From positions 128,985-192,984 of the forward strand of contig JAHTBO010000003.1 of NCBI GenBank assembly GCA_019166125.1: 64,000 nucleotides of DNA, written 5' to 3'. The notes beneath the pieces are model-generated. The model searched no databases. It had not been told where the DNA came from and was given only the letters and a program-made list of their open reading frames with translations. The translations under genes and the position numbers were made by a program. This DNA is from Alcaligenaceae bacterium CGII-47. Its GTDB lineage: Bacteria; Pseudomonadota; Gammaproteobacteria; Burkholderiales; Burkholderiaceae_B. Of this stretch, positions 1 through 7,496 are shown in pieces (position 1 is the stretch's first letter; each line of letters opens with the position of its first letter).

Positions 1-111
1 CGTTGCCACCTCTGGGGCAGGTGCCCGAGACGGGGTGGTACATCCCACGAGCCAGACGGCTCCGAGGCACAACATTACGCCCGCAGTAAATCGGATAGGA
101 ATCATACGCAT
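1..111 (-). CDS. Putative outer-membrane lipoprotein, N-terminal fragment
   Basis: The frame runs off the left edge, so only the first 37 residues are present. They form a lipoprotein signal peptide: a short Arg-containing n-region, a hydrophobic stretch, and a lipobox reading LVGC with the acylated Cys at residue 24, followed by a Thr/Pro/Ala-rich linker. The start at 111 has an AGGG ribosome site 8 nt upstream; in-frame ATGs at 117 and 105 also exist. The Pro/Ala linker after the Cys resembles NlpD-type LysM/M23 lipoproteins, but nothing diagnostic of that family is inside the window, so the identity stays open. It is divergent from the membrane protein that starts at 308. Confidence 0.65.
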   Translation of the reverse strand, partial: MRMIPIRFTAGVMLCLGAVWLVGCTTPSRAPAPEVAT

Positions 112-140
112 TATCATTACCCTAATCATGACAAAAGTCA

Positions 141-169
141 TTTAAAACCCGTAGGTGACCTAGGGTCAA
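141..169 (-). promoter_or_regulatory. Sigma-70 type promoter for the left-edge lipoprotein gene
   Basis: On the minus strand TTGACC (169-164) and TTTAAA (146-141) are separated by exactly 17 nt and lie about 30 nt before the lipoprotein start codon. A short dyad, TGACC-TAG-GGTCA, overlaps the -35 box and could be an operator, though it is too short to claim. Confidence 0.5.
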
Positions 170-307
170 CTCCCAAACACGCGGGACAGCACCCTACAAT
201 TCTTGCTTACAGACGCTACAGCCATCGTCAAGCCTGGATAGTTATTCTAACTGAGGCCTATGTCGACCGATACGGGTTCACGTCATGTTAGTCGGAGCTT
301 TTATCTC

Positions 308-742
308 ATGAGTCACGCCACCCTCGTTACCTTGCACTTATTTGCCGCGATCATGTTCGTGGGAACTGTCTTTTTTGAGGTTTTGATTCTAGAAGGAATT
401 CGTAAGCCCGTGGGACGCGAGACCATGCGCACGGTAGAACTGGCCATCGGCCAACGCGCGCGCCGCATCATGCCGTTTGTCATGCTGATTCTGTTTGGCG
501 CAGGCATCAGTATGGCTTGGCAATACCGTGAGGCCCTTGCACACCCTCTTAGCAGCAGCTTTGCCGCCCTCCTCTGGCTCAAGATCATCCTCGCACTAAG
601 TGTCCTGGCGCACTTTATTACCGCCATCACCCTGAGTGGCACGGGAAAGCTCAAATCCCGCCACTTCCAGCTCATCCACCTCAGTGTTTTTTGTCATGTC
701 GTGCTGATCGTATTCCTCGCCAAGGCGATGTTCTACCTCTAA
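308..742 (+). CDS. Small integral membrane protein, CopD-like (putative)
   Basis: This 144-residue protein has four predicted transmembrane helices: residues about 5-25, 57-75, 87-107 and 120-140. Histidines sit near the first helix (SHATLVTLHLF) and in the last two. That layout resembles small CopD-family and related cytochrome-like membrane proteins, but no copper-binding motif is clear enough to assign a function. The ATG at 308 is preferred to an in-frame ATG at 260: GGAG at 294-297 gives a 10-nt spacing, while the earlier start has only 3 nt between GAGG and ATG. It stands alone, divergent from the lipoprotein at the left edge and followed by the nrdAB promoter region. Treat it as a hypothetical membrane protein. 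Confidence 0.7.
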   Translation: MSHATLVTLHLFAAIMFVGTVFFEVLILEGIRKPVGRETMRTVELAIGQRARRIMPFVMLILFGAGISMAWQYREALAHPLSSSFAALLWLKIILALSVLAHFITAITLSGTGKLKSRHFQLIHLSVFCHVVLIVFLAKAMFYL

Positions 743-897
743 TGGCAGATCGGCCAAAAGCCATTTCATGATCGTCACAACATTACATTAGGTTTCAACT
801 TTCTTTCCCACTCAGTCCGTCATGCTTAAGCCTTATCAGGGCAAGCTTTGCGGCATCTTGGCGTCTAGTCAATGTCTAGACCTCGAAAAAATCCATC

Positions 898-926
898 TTG
901 TCACTCGCTTTTCTGCTCACTACAAT
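898..926 (+). promoter_or_regulatory. Sigma-70 promoter of nrdAB
   Basis: TTGTCA (898-903) and TACAAT (921-926) have a 17-nt spacer, close to consensus. Transcription would begin near 933, giving a leader of about 118 nt before nrdA. In the rest of the gene-free stretch 743-1050 I see no RNA gene or terminator with a T-run, only a short TCTAG-containing dyad near 865-880. Confidence 0.65.
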
Positions 927-963
927 TTGTGCGCTGGAGATAGCTCACCACTAGATGTTGTGG
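917..963 (+). promoter_or_regulatory. Pair of NrdR-box-like operators
   Basis: Two imperfect 16-bp dyads, at 917-932 (TCACTACAATTTGTGC) and 948-963 (CCACTAGATGTTGTGG), match the NrdR-box consensus ACACTATATATAGTGT at about 10 and 11 of 16 positions. Their starts are 31 bp apart, about three helical turns, which is the classic spacing for paired NrdR boxes upstream of ribonucleotide reductase operons. The first covers the -10 element and the second lies just downstream of the predicted transcription start, as expected for repression by NrdR when (d)ATP is high. The nrdR gene itself is not in the window. Confidence 0.65.
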
Positions 964-1050
964 TTTGACTGCACTCCAAGGGTTTCACTTCACCACCCTT
1001 TTAAACGACGGCACCTGAGGCACCAGCGTATCCCGTCGTCAGGAGCACTT

Positions 1051-3966
1051 ATGCATACTACGCAAAATGCCGAGTCTGAAATCCAGACACCATCCCGGTC
1101 TTCTTCTGATTTGGCCAGCGCGACAAATGGCGGTGAATGGCAGCACTTCCACATCATGCGACGCAATGGCGCAGTTGTGGGCTTTGAGCCCTCCAAGATT
1201 GCCGTCGCACTAACCAAGGCATTCCTGGCCGTGCACGGCGGCCAGAGTGCCGGCTCTGCGCGTGTCCGTGAGCTGGTCGAGACGATGACGGCGCACGTCG
1301 TGGGCGCTCTGGCGCGCAATCGCCCTGGTGGCGGCACCTTTCACATCGAAGAAGTTCAAGATCAGGTCGAGCTCGCACTCATGCGCTCGGGCGAGCATGA
1401 TGTGGCGCGCGCCTATGTCCTCTACCGCGAAAAGCGCGCGCAGGCTCGCCAGATCGAATCAGCACAACATGAGCCCGCACTACAAGCCCCGACGATACAC
1501 GTCATGGACGGCGACGTGCGCCAGCCGCTGGATCTTGCACGCTTGCGCGCCACCATTGTCGAGGCCGCACACAATCTGCCTATAGAGATTGACATCGACG
1601 GCATCCTCAATGAGACAATCAAAAATCTCTATGATGGTGTGCCCGTCGATGAGGTTTATAAGTCCGCCATCCTCGCTGCGCGCTCACGCGTCGAGACCGA
1701 CCCCGCTTATAACCAGGTTACCGCCCGCCTGCTACTACACACCATCCGCAAGGAAGTCCTGGGTAAGGAATGTCTGCAGTCAGAGATGGGAATTGCTTAT
1801 GCGGAATACTTTCCCGAGTTCATCAAGATCGGCGTCGCAGCGGGTCGAATAGACGAAAAACTTGCGCACTTTGATCTATCGCGCTTGGCTCAGGCACTGA
1901 ATGCCGAACGCGACGAGCAGTTCAATTATCTGGGCTTGCAGACCCTCTATGATCGTTATTTTCTGCACGTGAACGGGCGGCGCATCGAACTACCTCAGGT
2001 GTTTTTTATGCGGGTAGCCATGGGACTGGCACTAAACGAAATCCACCGCGAAGACCGTGCCGTCGAGTTCTACAACGTCTTGTCCTCGTTCGACTTCATG
2101 AGTTCGACCCCAACTTTATTTAATGCGGGCACCCTACACTCCCAACTCTCCTCGTGCTACCTGTCTACCGTCTCTGATGACTTGGCAGGTATTTATGAAG
2201 CCATCAAGGAGAACGCATTGCTCGCCAAGTACGCGGGGGGCCTGGGAAATGACTGGACGCCGGTACGCGCCCTGCGCAGTCACATCAAGGGCACCAACGG
2301 CGAGAGCCAAGGCGTTGTCCCTTTCCTCAAGGTCGTCAACGATACAGCGCTCGCCGTCAATCAGGGGGGCAAGCGCAAGGGCGCAGTCTGCGCTTACCTC
2401 GAGACCTGGCATCTGGACATCGAGGAGTTCCTGGAGCTGCGCAAGAACACAGGCGACGAGCGTCGGCGCACCCATGACATGAACACGGCGAACTGGATTC
2501 CCGATCTGTTCATGAAGCGCGTCATGGCGAACGGCGAGTGGACGCTGTTCTCGCCATCCGACGCCCCCGACCTACACGACAAGGTCGGTCGTGCCTTCGA
2601 GCAGGCTTATGTCGGCTATGAGCAAAAGGTCGAACGCGGTGAAATCACCCTCTACAAAAAACTCCCTGCCACGACGCTCTGGCGCAAGATGCTCTCGATG
2701 CTGTTCGAGACCGGCCACCCCTGGTTAACCTTTAAGGACCCGTGCAATATCCGCTCGCCCCAACAGCACGTGGGCGTCGTACATAGCTCCAACCTGTGCA
2801 CCGAGATCACGTTGAACACGAGCGATACCGAGATTGCCGTGTGTAATCTAGGCTCAGTAAACCTGGTGGCTCACCTCAAGGAAACCACTGAGGGTGTCTT
2901 TGAGCTGGATCACGATAAGCTGCGCCAGACTATCACGACAGCCATGCGCATGCTCGATAATGTCATCGACATCAACTATTACGCAGTACCCAAGGCGCGT
3001 AACTCTAATTTGCGGCATCGGCCGGTGGGCCTGGGCATGATGGGCTTTCAGGACTGCCTGCTCAAAATGCGTGTGCCCTTTGGCTCGCAAGCGGCAGTGG
3101 ACTTCTCGGACGAGTCCGCCGAGGCGGTCTGCTACTACGCTTACCTGGCCTCCAGCACCCTGGCAAGCGAACGCGGGCGCTACGAGAGCTATCAAGGCTC
3201 GCTCTGGGAGCGCGGCATCCTGCCGCAGGACACACTGGATCTGCTGCGTGAAGAGCGTGGCGGTCATGTTGAAATCGATATGTCCTCGCGCATGGACTGG
3301 ACGCCGGTGCGTGAGCACATCCAGGCCCATGGCATGCGCAACTCGAACTGCGTCGCCATTGCGCCGACCGCCACCATCGCCAATATTATTGGCGTATCGC
3401 CTTGTATCGAACCCAACTACCGCAACCTGTACGTTAAGTCGAATCTGTCGGGCGAATTTACGGTAGTCAACGACTACCTGGTACGCGACCTGAAGGCACG
3501 CGGTCTATGGGACGAAGTCATGGTGTCCGACCTAAAATATTTCGATGGCAGCCTGGCGCGCATTGATCGCATCCCCGAAGCGCTGCGCACGCTCTACGCC
3601 ACCGCCTTCGAAGTCGCGCCGCAATGGGTAGTCGAGTGCGCTGCACGCCGCCAGAAATGGATCGACCAGGCACAGTCCTTGAATATCTTTATGGCAGGCG
3701 TCTCTGGCAAGAAACTTGACGAGACCTATAAGCTCGCCTGGATACGCGGCCTAAAAACCACCTATTACCTACGCTCCAGCAGCGCCACAAACGCTGAGAA
3801 GTCGACTGGTCGCGGTGGCGAGCTTAATGCGGTATCCAGCAACGGCCAGGCCAGCGGGCTGTCTGCCTCTGCACCCATTCAGATGCCCGTTGCCGAAGTC
3901 ATGGGGGCCGCTTGCACCATGCGCCCCGGCGACGAAGGCTTCGAGGAATGTGAAGCCTGCCAATAA
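1051..3966 (+). CDS. nrdA: Ribonucleoside-diphosphate reductase, class I, alpha subunit
   Basis: The large subunit of aerobic ribonucleotide reductase makes deoxyribonucleotides from ribonucleoside diphosphates. The protein has 971 residues. Two ATP-cone-type regulatory domains can be seen, at about residues 33-120 (MRRNGAVVGFEPSKI) and 148-235 (VMDGDVRQPLDLARL). The catalytic core carries the redox pair C369 (SSCYLS) and C598 (AVCNLGSVNL) and the thiyl-radical Cys583 with N581 and E585 (SSNLCTEI). The radical-transfer tyrosine pair is Y905-Y906, and a mobile C-terminal CxxC (C967, C970) sits at the very end. The ATG at 1051 is chosen for AGGAG at 1041-1045; the frame stays open upstream to 955, but that stretch covers the promoter and NrdR boxes. 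nrdB follows after 30 nt. Confidence 0.97.
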   Translation: MHTTQNAESEIQTPSRSSSDLASATNGGEWQHFHIMRRNGAVVGFEPSKIAVALTKAFLAVHGGQSAGSARVRELVETMTAHVVGALARNRPGGGTFHIEEVQDQVELALMRSGEHDVARAYVLYREKRAQARQIESAQHEPALQAPTIHVMDGDVRQPLDLARLRATIVEAAHNLPIEIDIDGILNETIKNLYDGVPVDEVYKSAILAARSRVETDPAYNQVTARLLLHTIRKEVLGKECLQSEMGIAYAEYFPEFIKIGVAAGRIDEKLAHFDLSRLAQALNAERDEQFNYLGLQTLYDRYFLHVNGRRIELPQVFFMRVAMGLALNEIHREDRAVEFYNVLSSFDFMSSTPTLFNAGTLHSQLSSCYLSTVSDDLAGIYEAIKENALLAKYAGGLGNDWTPVRALRSHIKGTNGESQGVVPFLKVVNDTALAVNQGGKRKGAVCAYLETWHLDIEEFLELRKNTGDERRRTHDMNTANWIPDLFMKRVMANGEWTLFSPSDAPDLHDKVGRAFEQAYVGYEQKVERGEITLYKKLPATTLWRKMLSMLFETGHPWLTFKDPCNIRSPQQHVGVVHSSNLCTEITLNTSDTEIAVCNLGSVNLVAHLKETTEGVFELDHDKLRQTITTAMRMLDNVIDINYYAVPKARNSNLRHRPVGLGMMGFQDCLLKMRVPFGSQAAVDFSDESAEAVCYYAYLASSTLASERGRYESYQGSLWERGILPQDTLDLLREERGGHVEIDMSSRMDWTPVREHIQAHGMRNSNCVAIAPTATIANIIGVSPCIEPNYRNLYVKSNLSGEFTVVNDYLVRDLKARGLWDEVMVSDLKYFDGSLARIDRIPEALRTLYATAFEVAPQWVVECAARRQKWIDQAQSLNIFMAGVSGKKLDETYKLAWIRGLKTTYYLRSSSATNAEKSTGRGGELNAVSSNGQASGLSASAPIQMPVAEVMGAACTMRPGDEGFEECEACQ

Positions 3967-3996
3967 GCGGGCCTCGGAACACACCAAGGAATCGAC

Positions 3997-5118
3997 ATGC
4001 TGAATTTTGAAGACACAAACGAATCCATTCGTATCCCATCGATGAGCGGATCAGGCACACCCGCCAACGCGCTGAACGATGCCGCAACCAAGGCCCCCAG
4101 TGGTCGTGTACGCGCCGCCGACAAACGTATCATCAACGGCACGACTGACGTGAACCAACTGGTGCCCTTTAAGTACAAATGGGCCTGGGAAAAATATCTT
4201 GCAGGCTGCGCCAACCATTGGATGCCGCAGGAAATCAATATGTCGCGCGATATCGCTCTCTGGAAGAACCCCAACGGCCTGACCGAGGATGAGCGGCGCA
4301 TTGTCAAACGCAATCTGGGATTTTTCGTGACGGCCGACTCCTTGGCCGCCAACAACATCGTGCTGGGCACCTATCGCCACATCACTGCGCCAGAGTGCCG
4401 CCAGTTTCTACTGCGCCAGGCCTTTGAGGAGGCCATTCACACACACGCCTATCAGTACATCGTCGAGAGCCTGGACCTGGACGAAGCCGAGATCTTCAAT
4501 GCCTACAATGAAGTGCCCTCGATTCGCGCCAAGGATGAATTCCTATTGCCCTTCATTGACGCAATCTCGGCGCCGGACTTCAAGACCGGCACGCCCGAGA
4601 CCGATCAGACGTTGCTGCGCTCGCTGATTGCCTTTGCCTGCCTGATGGAAGGTTTGTTCTTTTATGTGGGATTCACGCAGATCCTCGCACTCGGTCGTCA
4701 AAATAAAATGACCGGTGCGGCCGAGCAGTACATGTACATCCTGCGCGATGAATCCATGCACTGCAATTTTGGCATTGACCTGATTAACACCATCAAGCTG
4801 GAAAACCCGCATCTGTGGACACCTGCCTTTCGCGAAGAAATCAAGGGGATGTTTCTAAAGGCGGTGGACCTGGAATATGCCTACGCCGAAGACACCATGC
4901 CGCGCGGCGTATTGGGTTTGAACGCATCAATGTTCAAGTCCTACCTGCGTTTTATCGCGAACCGTCGATGCCAGCAAATCGGTCTCGAACCCTTGTATTC
5001 TCAAGAAGAAAATCCCTTCCCCTGGATGGCTGAAATGATCGACCTTAAGAAAGAACGCAACTTTTTTGAGACACGTGTGATCGAATATCAGACCGGCGGA
5101 GCCCTGAACTGGGAATAA
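3997..5118 (+). CDS. nrdB: Ribonucleoside-diphosphate reductase, class I, beta subunit
   Basis: The 373-residue radical-generating subunit houses the diiron-tyrosyl cofactor. Visible ligands include E145 and H148 in EAIHTHAY, with Y152 placed exactly as the radical tyrosine (E-x2-H-x3-Y, as in E. coli E115/H118/Y122). The later helices carry [11 protein letters not shown] and [10 protein letters not shown], which supply the remaining Glu and His ligands. The presence of the tyrosine argues for a class Ia-type enzyme, not a tyrosine-less Ic type. A ribosome site (AAGGAA) lies just before the ATG. The gene is the second in the nrdAB operon, controlled by the promoter and NrdR-like boxes upstream of nrdA. 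No thioredoxin or glutaredoxin gene is adjacent. The first 45 residues are a low-conservation Ala/Ser/Pro-rich tail. Confidence 0.97.
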   Translation: MLNFEDTNESIRIPSMSGSGTPANALNDAATKAPSGRVRAADKRIINGTTDVNQLVPFKYKWAWEKYLAGCANHWMPQEINMSRDIALWKNPNGLTEDERRIVKRNLGFFVTADSLAANNIVLGTYRHITAPECRQFLLRQAFEEAIHTHAYQYIVESLDLDEAEIFNAYNEVPSIRAKDEFLLPFIDAISAPDFKTGTPETDQTLLRSLIAFACLMEGLFFYVGFTQILALGRQNKMTGAAEQYMYILRDESMHCNFGIDLINTIKLENPHLWTPAFREEIKGMFLKAVDLEYAYAEDTMPRGVLGLNASMFKSYLRFIANRRCQQIGLEPLYSQEENPFPWMAEMIDLKKERNFFETRVIEYQTGGALNWE

Positions 5119-5180
5119 TTGTATGTCGCAATATCGACGTCATAACGCATTGAACAGGTCGGTGCCAACTGCGTGTGCAA

Positions 5181-5567
5181 TTAATCCATCGGAGGAACCG
5201 TTCCTTCGACCAATGTTTTGATCAACCGTGCGCGACGATGCTCAAGATCCGCGATCTGGCGCTCGATAGCGCCCAGCCGTTTGCGCTGTACATCGGTCGT
5301 TTGGGCGCACGATCTCGCCCCTTCTATCATGCGCATGCAGTCGGGAAACGAGCGAATATCAGTCAAGTTGAAGCCCGTCGCGATCATGCGCTGGATCTGT
5401 CTGACCTGGGCTACGGCCGCATTTGGAAATATCCGGTAGCCATTGCTGGCGCGCACAGACACAAGCAAACCACGCTCATCATAGTGACGGATCGAGCGCA
5501 CACTCGTGCCCGTTTTGCGCGCGAGCTCACCGATGGTTAGGCGGTTTTGATCAATGAATTGGGTCAT
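5181..5567 (-). CDS. MerR-family transcriptional regulator
   Basis: The 128-residue protein has an N-terminal winged helix-turn-helix of MerR type: TIGELARKTGTSVRSIRHYDERGLL at about residues 10-35, shown here only as the motif core IRHYDERGLL. It is followed by the wing (NGYRIF), the second helical pair and a dimerisation coiled coil (about 85-120). There is no metal-binding Cys set at the C-terminus, so it is more likely to respond to an organic or oxidative signal, or to have no bound ligand. It is divergent from the exported alpha/beta hydrolase, and the 88-bp gap carries an elongated-spacer promoter typical of MerR targets (5591-5622). No strong ribosome site is seen before the ATG at 5567. 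Confidence 0.85.
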   Translation of the reverse strand: MTQFIDQNRLTIGELARKTGTSVRSIRHYDERGLLVSVRASNGYRIFPNAAVAQVRQIQRMIATGFNLTDIRSFPDCMRMIEGARSCAQTTDVQRKRLGAIERQIADLEHRRARLIKTLVEGTVPPMD

Positions 5568-5590
5568 GTAAAAAGCATAGCACTTTTTGT

Positions 5591-5622
5591 TTGACCCTCA
5601 CATCAGTGTAAGGGTTGAGACT
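5591..5622 (+). promoter_or_regulatory. Elongated-spacer promoter with dyad, probable MerR-regulator target
   Basis: TTGACC (5591-5596) and GAGACT (5617-5622) are 20 nt apart, longer than the usual 17 and typical of MerR-activated promoters. The spacer contains an imperfect dyad with ACCCT at 5594-5598 and AGGGT at 5611-5615, plus inner TCACA/TGTAA similarity. It drives the alpha/beta hydrolase and lies about 24 bp from the divergent merR start. The -10 match is weak, as expected for an activator-dependent promoter. Confidence 0.5.
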
Positions 5623-5655
5623 GTATACACCTCAATATTTCTGGAGTCCAGACTC

Positions 5656-6564
5656 ATGCACCGCATCATCTCTCTTCGCACGCTCGGCGTCATCGCCGCA
5701 ACGTTAGCCATGTTTGTCACCTTATCAACCCTAGCTGCCCAATCAAAAAACCTCACCATCACGGCACCTGACGGCATCGATCTCGCCGTCCAGGAATCGG
5801 GCAACCCTGACGGCCCAGCCGTCATATTCATTCACGGATTACTCGGCAGTCATCTGAACTGGGATGCACAGTCACAGAACGTCGGGCTTCAACGGTATCG
5901 AATCATTACCTACGATCTGCGCGGCCACGGCCAATCAAGCAAGCCAATGGAGGCCGATGCGTACCGCGATGGACGCAAGTGGGCCGATGATCTTGCGGCA
6001 GTCATCAACTCGACACATGCTCGCACTCCCGTTCTGGTCGGGTGGTCGCTGGGCGGCACGGTCATATCGAATTATCTGGCGGCGTATGGCAGTGAGCACA
6101 TCGCCGGCGCGGTGTACGTCGATGGCGTCATCGAACTGACGCCGGACCAGATCGTGGCGCACCCGCAGGTCTATCGCGACATGGTTTCGCAGGATTTAAG
6201 GACACATCTCGATGCCGAGCGCACATTCCTCAGCCTGTGTTTCCATACGCGACCCGACACGGCTACGTTCGAGCGATTGATCGCAAATGCGGCGATGGCT
6301 TCGTGGGACATGCAAAGCGCCATTCAGTCGATGAACGTCGCCGCCTCGGCGGGGCTAAGCAAAGCCAGGGTCCCTATTCTATTGATCTACGGCGCACACG
6401 ATGCGCTTGTAAACACGGAAGCGGCAATCGCTCGAGCGCAGACGTTGAACCCGCAAATACAGAACAAGATATATGCGAATTCAGGCCATGCGCCTTTCAT
6501 CGAGGAACCGGATCGTTTCAATCAGGATCTGTCCGCCTTTATCGACATAAGCTCAGTGCAATGA
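5656..6564 (+). CDS. Exported alpha/beta hydrolase
   Basis: The 302-residue protein belongs to the alpha/beta hydrolase fold. It has an N-terminal signal peptide (hydrophobic residues about 10-28, likely cut near LAAQS). The oxyanion-hole HG motif is at residues 60-61 (FIHGLLGS), the nucleophile elbow is GWSLGG with S131, the acid is D249 (YGAHDAL) and the catalytic base is H278 (SGHAPFIEEP). All parts of the triad are present, so it should be an active esterase, lipase or haloperoxidase-like enzyme in the periplasm; the substrate cannot be read from sequence. The ATG at 5656 is chosen for GGAG at 5643-5646 and because it exposes the signal peptide. It pairs with the divergent MerR regulator. 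Confidence 0.85.
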   Translation: MHRIISLRTLGVIAATLAMFVTLSTLAAQSKNLTITAPDGIDLAVQESGNPDGPAVIFIHGLLGSHLNWDAQSQNVGLQRYRIITYDLRGHGQSSKPMEADAYRDGRKWADDLAAVINSTHARTPVLVGWSLGGTVISNYLAAYGSEHIAGAVYVDGVIELTPDQIVAHPQVYRDMVSQDLRTHLDAERTFLSLCFHTRPDTATFERLIANAAMASWDMQSAIQSMNVAASAGLSKARVPILLIYGAHDALVNTEAAIARAQTLNPQIQNKIYANSGHAPFIEEPDRFNQDLSAFIDISSVQ

Positions 6565-6628
6565 GCGCAAACAGCAACAACAACAGATAATGCTTGGAGT
6601 GCATGAGTGCTTACGTTAGACTCTGAAT

Positions 6629-6655
6629 CGTATGAGTTATTCAATACCTCATACG
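6629..6655. repeat. Perfect 8-bp inverted repeat upstream of the histone-like gene
   Basis: CGTATGAG (6629-6636) and CTCATACG (6648-6655) are exact reverse complements with an 11-nt AT-rich loop. It sits 65 nt after the hydrolase gene and is followed at once by a second hairpin. It could be an operator or a weak transcription barrier; there is no T-run after it. Confidence 0.6.
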
Positions 6656-6661
6656 CCTACG

Positions 6662-6706
6662 CCATTTGAGATGGGCCGCACTCACGGTGGGGGCCATATC
6701 AAATGG
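6662..6706 (+). repeat. Long stem-loop in the leader of the histone-like gene
   Basis: CCATTTGA (6662-6669) pairs perfectly with TCAAATGG (6699-6706). Inside this stem ATGG-GCC can pair with GGCCAT after one mismatch and a bulge, giving a hairpin of about 14 bp. It ends 22 nt before the ribosome site at 6729-6734, so it is probably in the 5' untranslated region and may affect mRNA stability or expression. Confidence 0.6.
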
Positions 6707-6741
6707 GTGGACGTTCATTTCAGACCTCAAGGAGCATGACT

Positions 6742-7254
6742 ATGGCACTCGCCAAGAAGGCCCCCGCTAAAACGGCCGCCAAAAAAGCTGCACCCGTCAA
6801 ATCATCCACCAGCAAGCCCGCTACCAAAGCCACAACCAAGGCAGCGCCAGCCAAAAAAACTGTTGCTAAAAAAGCTGTCGCTAAGAAAACCGTTGCTACA
6901 AAAGCCGTTGCCGCAAAAAAATCACCTGTAAAAAAAGCCGCAGCCAAAACCCCAGCAATTAAAAAAACACCCGCCAAAACTAGTGCTACCAAAGTAGCCG
7001 TTAAAAAAGCAACAAGCACAAAACCCGTTGCAAAAAAAGCAGTTGCGAAAAAGACCGTAGCCAAAAAAGCAGTTGCCGTGAAAAAAGCACCGACTAAAAC
7101 AGTGGCAGCTAAATCCGTCGCTAAAAAGGCACCGGCGGCAAAAAAGGCAGCCGCTCCAAAAAAAACCGCTAAGCCTAAAAGTCCGGCTCCCACAACTAAG
7201 TCCGGCACGAATCCTGCGGGATCATGGCCCTTCCCGGCAGATAAACGCCCCTGA
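6742..7254 (+). CDS. Histone H1-like lysine/alanine-rich nucleoid protein
   Basis: The 170-residue protein is almost wholly built of short Lys-Ala-Pro-Thr-Val modules such as AKKAVAKKTV and APAKKT. It has no aromatic residues in its first 150 positions and a very high net positive charge, like the C-terminal tail of eukaryotic histone H1. It resembles the bacterial H1-like proteins (BpH1 of Bordetella, AlgP, HctB). By family knowledge these bind DNA without sequence preference and compact the nucleoid. The C-terminal 20 residues (GTNPAGSWPFPADKRP) differ and may be a folding or interaction tail. The ATG at 6742 has AAGGAG 7 nt upstream. The repeated AAA-rich codons make the gene prone to repeat-length variation. 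It is monocistronic, with inverted repeats on both sides. Confidence 0.85.
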   Translation: MALAKKAPAKTAAKKAAPVKSSTSKPATKATTKAAPAKKTVAKKAVAKKTVATKAVAAKKSPVKKAAAKTPAIKKTPAKTSATKVAVKKATSTKPVAKKAVAKKTVAKKAVAVKKAPTKTVAAKSVAKKAPAAKKAAAPKKTAKPKSPAPTTKSGTNPAGSWPFPADKRP

Positions 7255-7275
7255 TATCCCCCCGCCCGATTCATC

Positions 7276-7299
7276 CATCCATTCAAACCCGAATGGATG
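7276..7299. terminator. Perfect 9-bp hairpin after the histone-like gene
   Basis: CATCCATTC (7276-7284) and GAATGGATG (7291-7299) are exact reverse complements with a 6-nt loop, 22 nt after the stop codon. There is no T-run, so it may protect the mRNA 3' end or act with the second hairpin at 7339-7366. Confidence 0.45.
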
Positions 7300-7338
7300 C
7301 GTTGGCCAGGGCGTGCACGAGGTACCGTTGCAAAATTT

Positions 7339-7366
7339 ACACCTCTGGTTATTAAACCAGGGGTGT
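7339..7366. terminator. 12-bp hairpin, possible terminator, histone-like gene to yggT
   Basis: ACACCTCTGGTT (7339-7350) pairs with AACCAGGGGTGT (7355-7366) with one G-T wobble and a 4-nt loop. Read on the minus strand it is followed by AAATTTTG; on the plus strand there is no T-run. It may be a Rho-assisted or processing hairpin for the strongly transcribed upstream gene. Confidence 0.45.
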
Positions 7367-7432
7367 GATGTTCCTCATGCAAGCCCCTCTGCAGCAGGCT
7401 TAGCAGTCACACAACAGCCAGATCCACATACG

Positions 7433-7469
7433 CGCATTGTCGAGCAATTTTTTTTGATGCGACAATGCG
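7433..7469. repeat. Perfect 10-bp inverted repeat upstream of yggT
   Basis: CGCATTGTCG (7433-7442) and CGACAATGCG (7460-7469) are exact reverse complements separated by 17 nt that include a run of nine T. It ends 27 nt before the yggT start. It could be a dimeric operator or a leader hairpin. It is the third strong inverted repeat in the 7255-7496 gap, in which I see no gene. Confidence 0.6.
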
Positions 7470-7496
7470 TGATTGAATTATGACCATGAGCACACT

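Noticed and set aside
955-1050. Earlier start for nrdA
   Set aside because: These 32 codons cover the predicted transcription leader and the second NrdR box, and the ATG at 1051 has a good ribosome site.
6720-7382. A 220-codon Ala/Val/Phe-rich open frame opposite the histone-like gene
   Set aside because: It is the reverse of the Lys/Ala repeat codons; AAA and GCC reversed give TTT and GGC, which explains its membrane-like composition.
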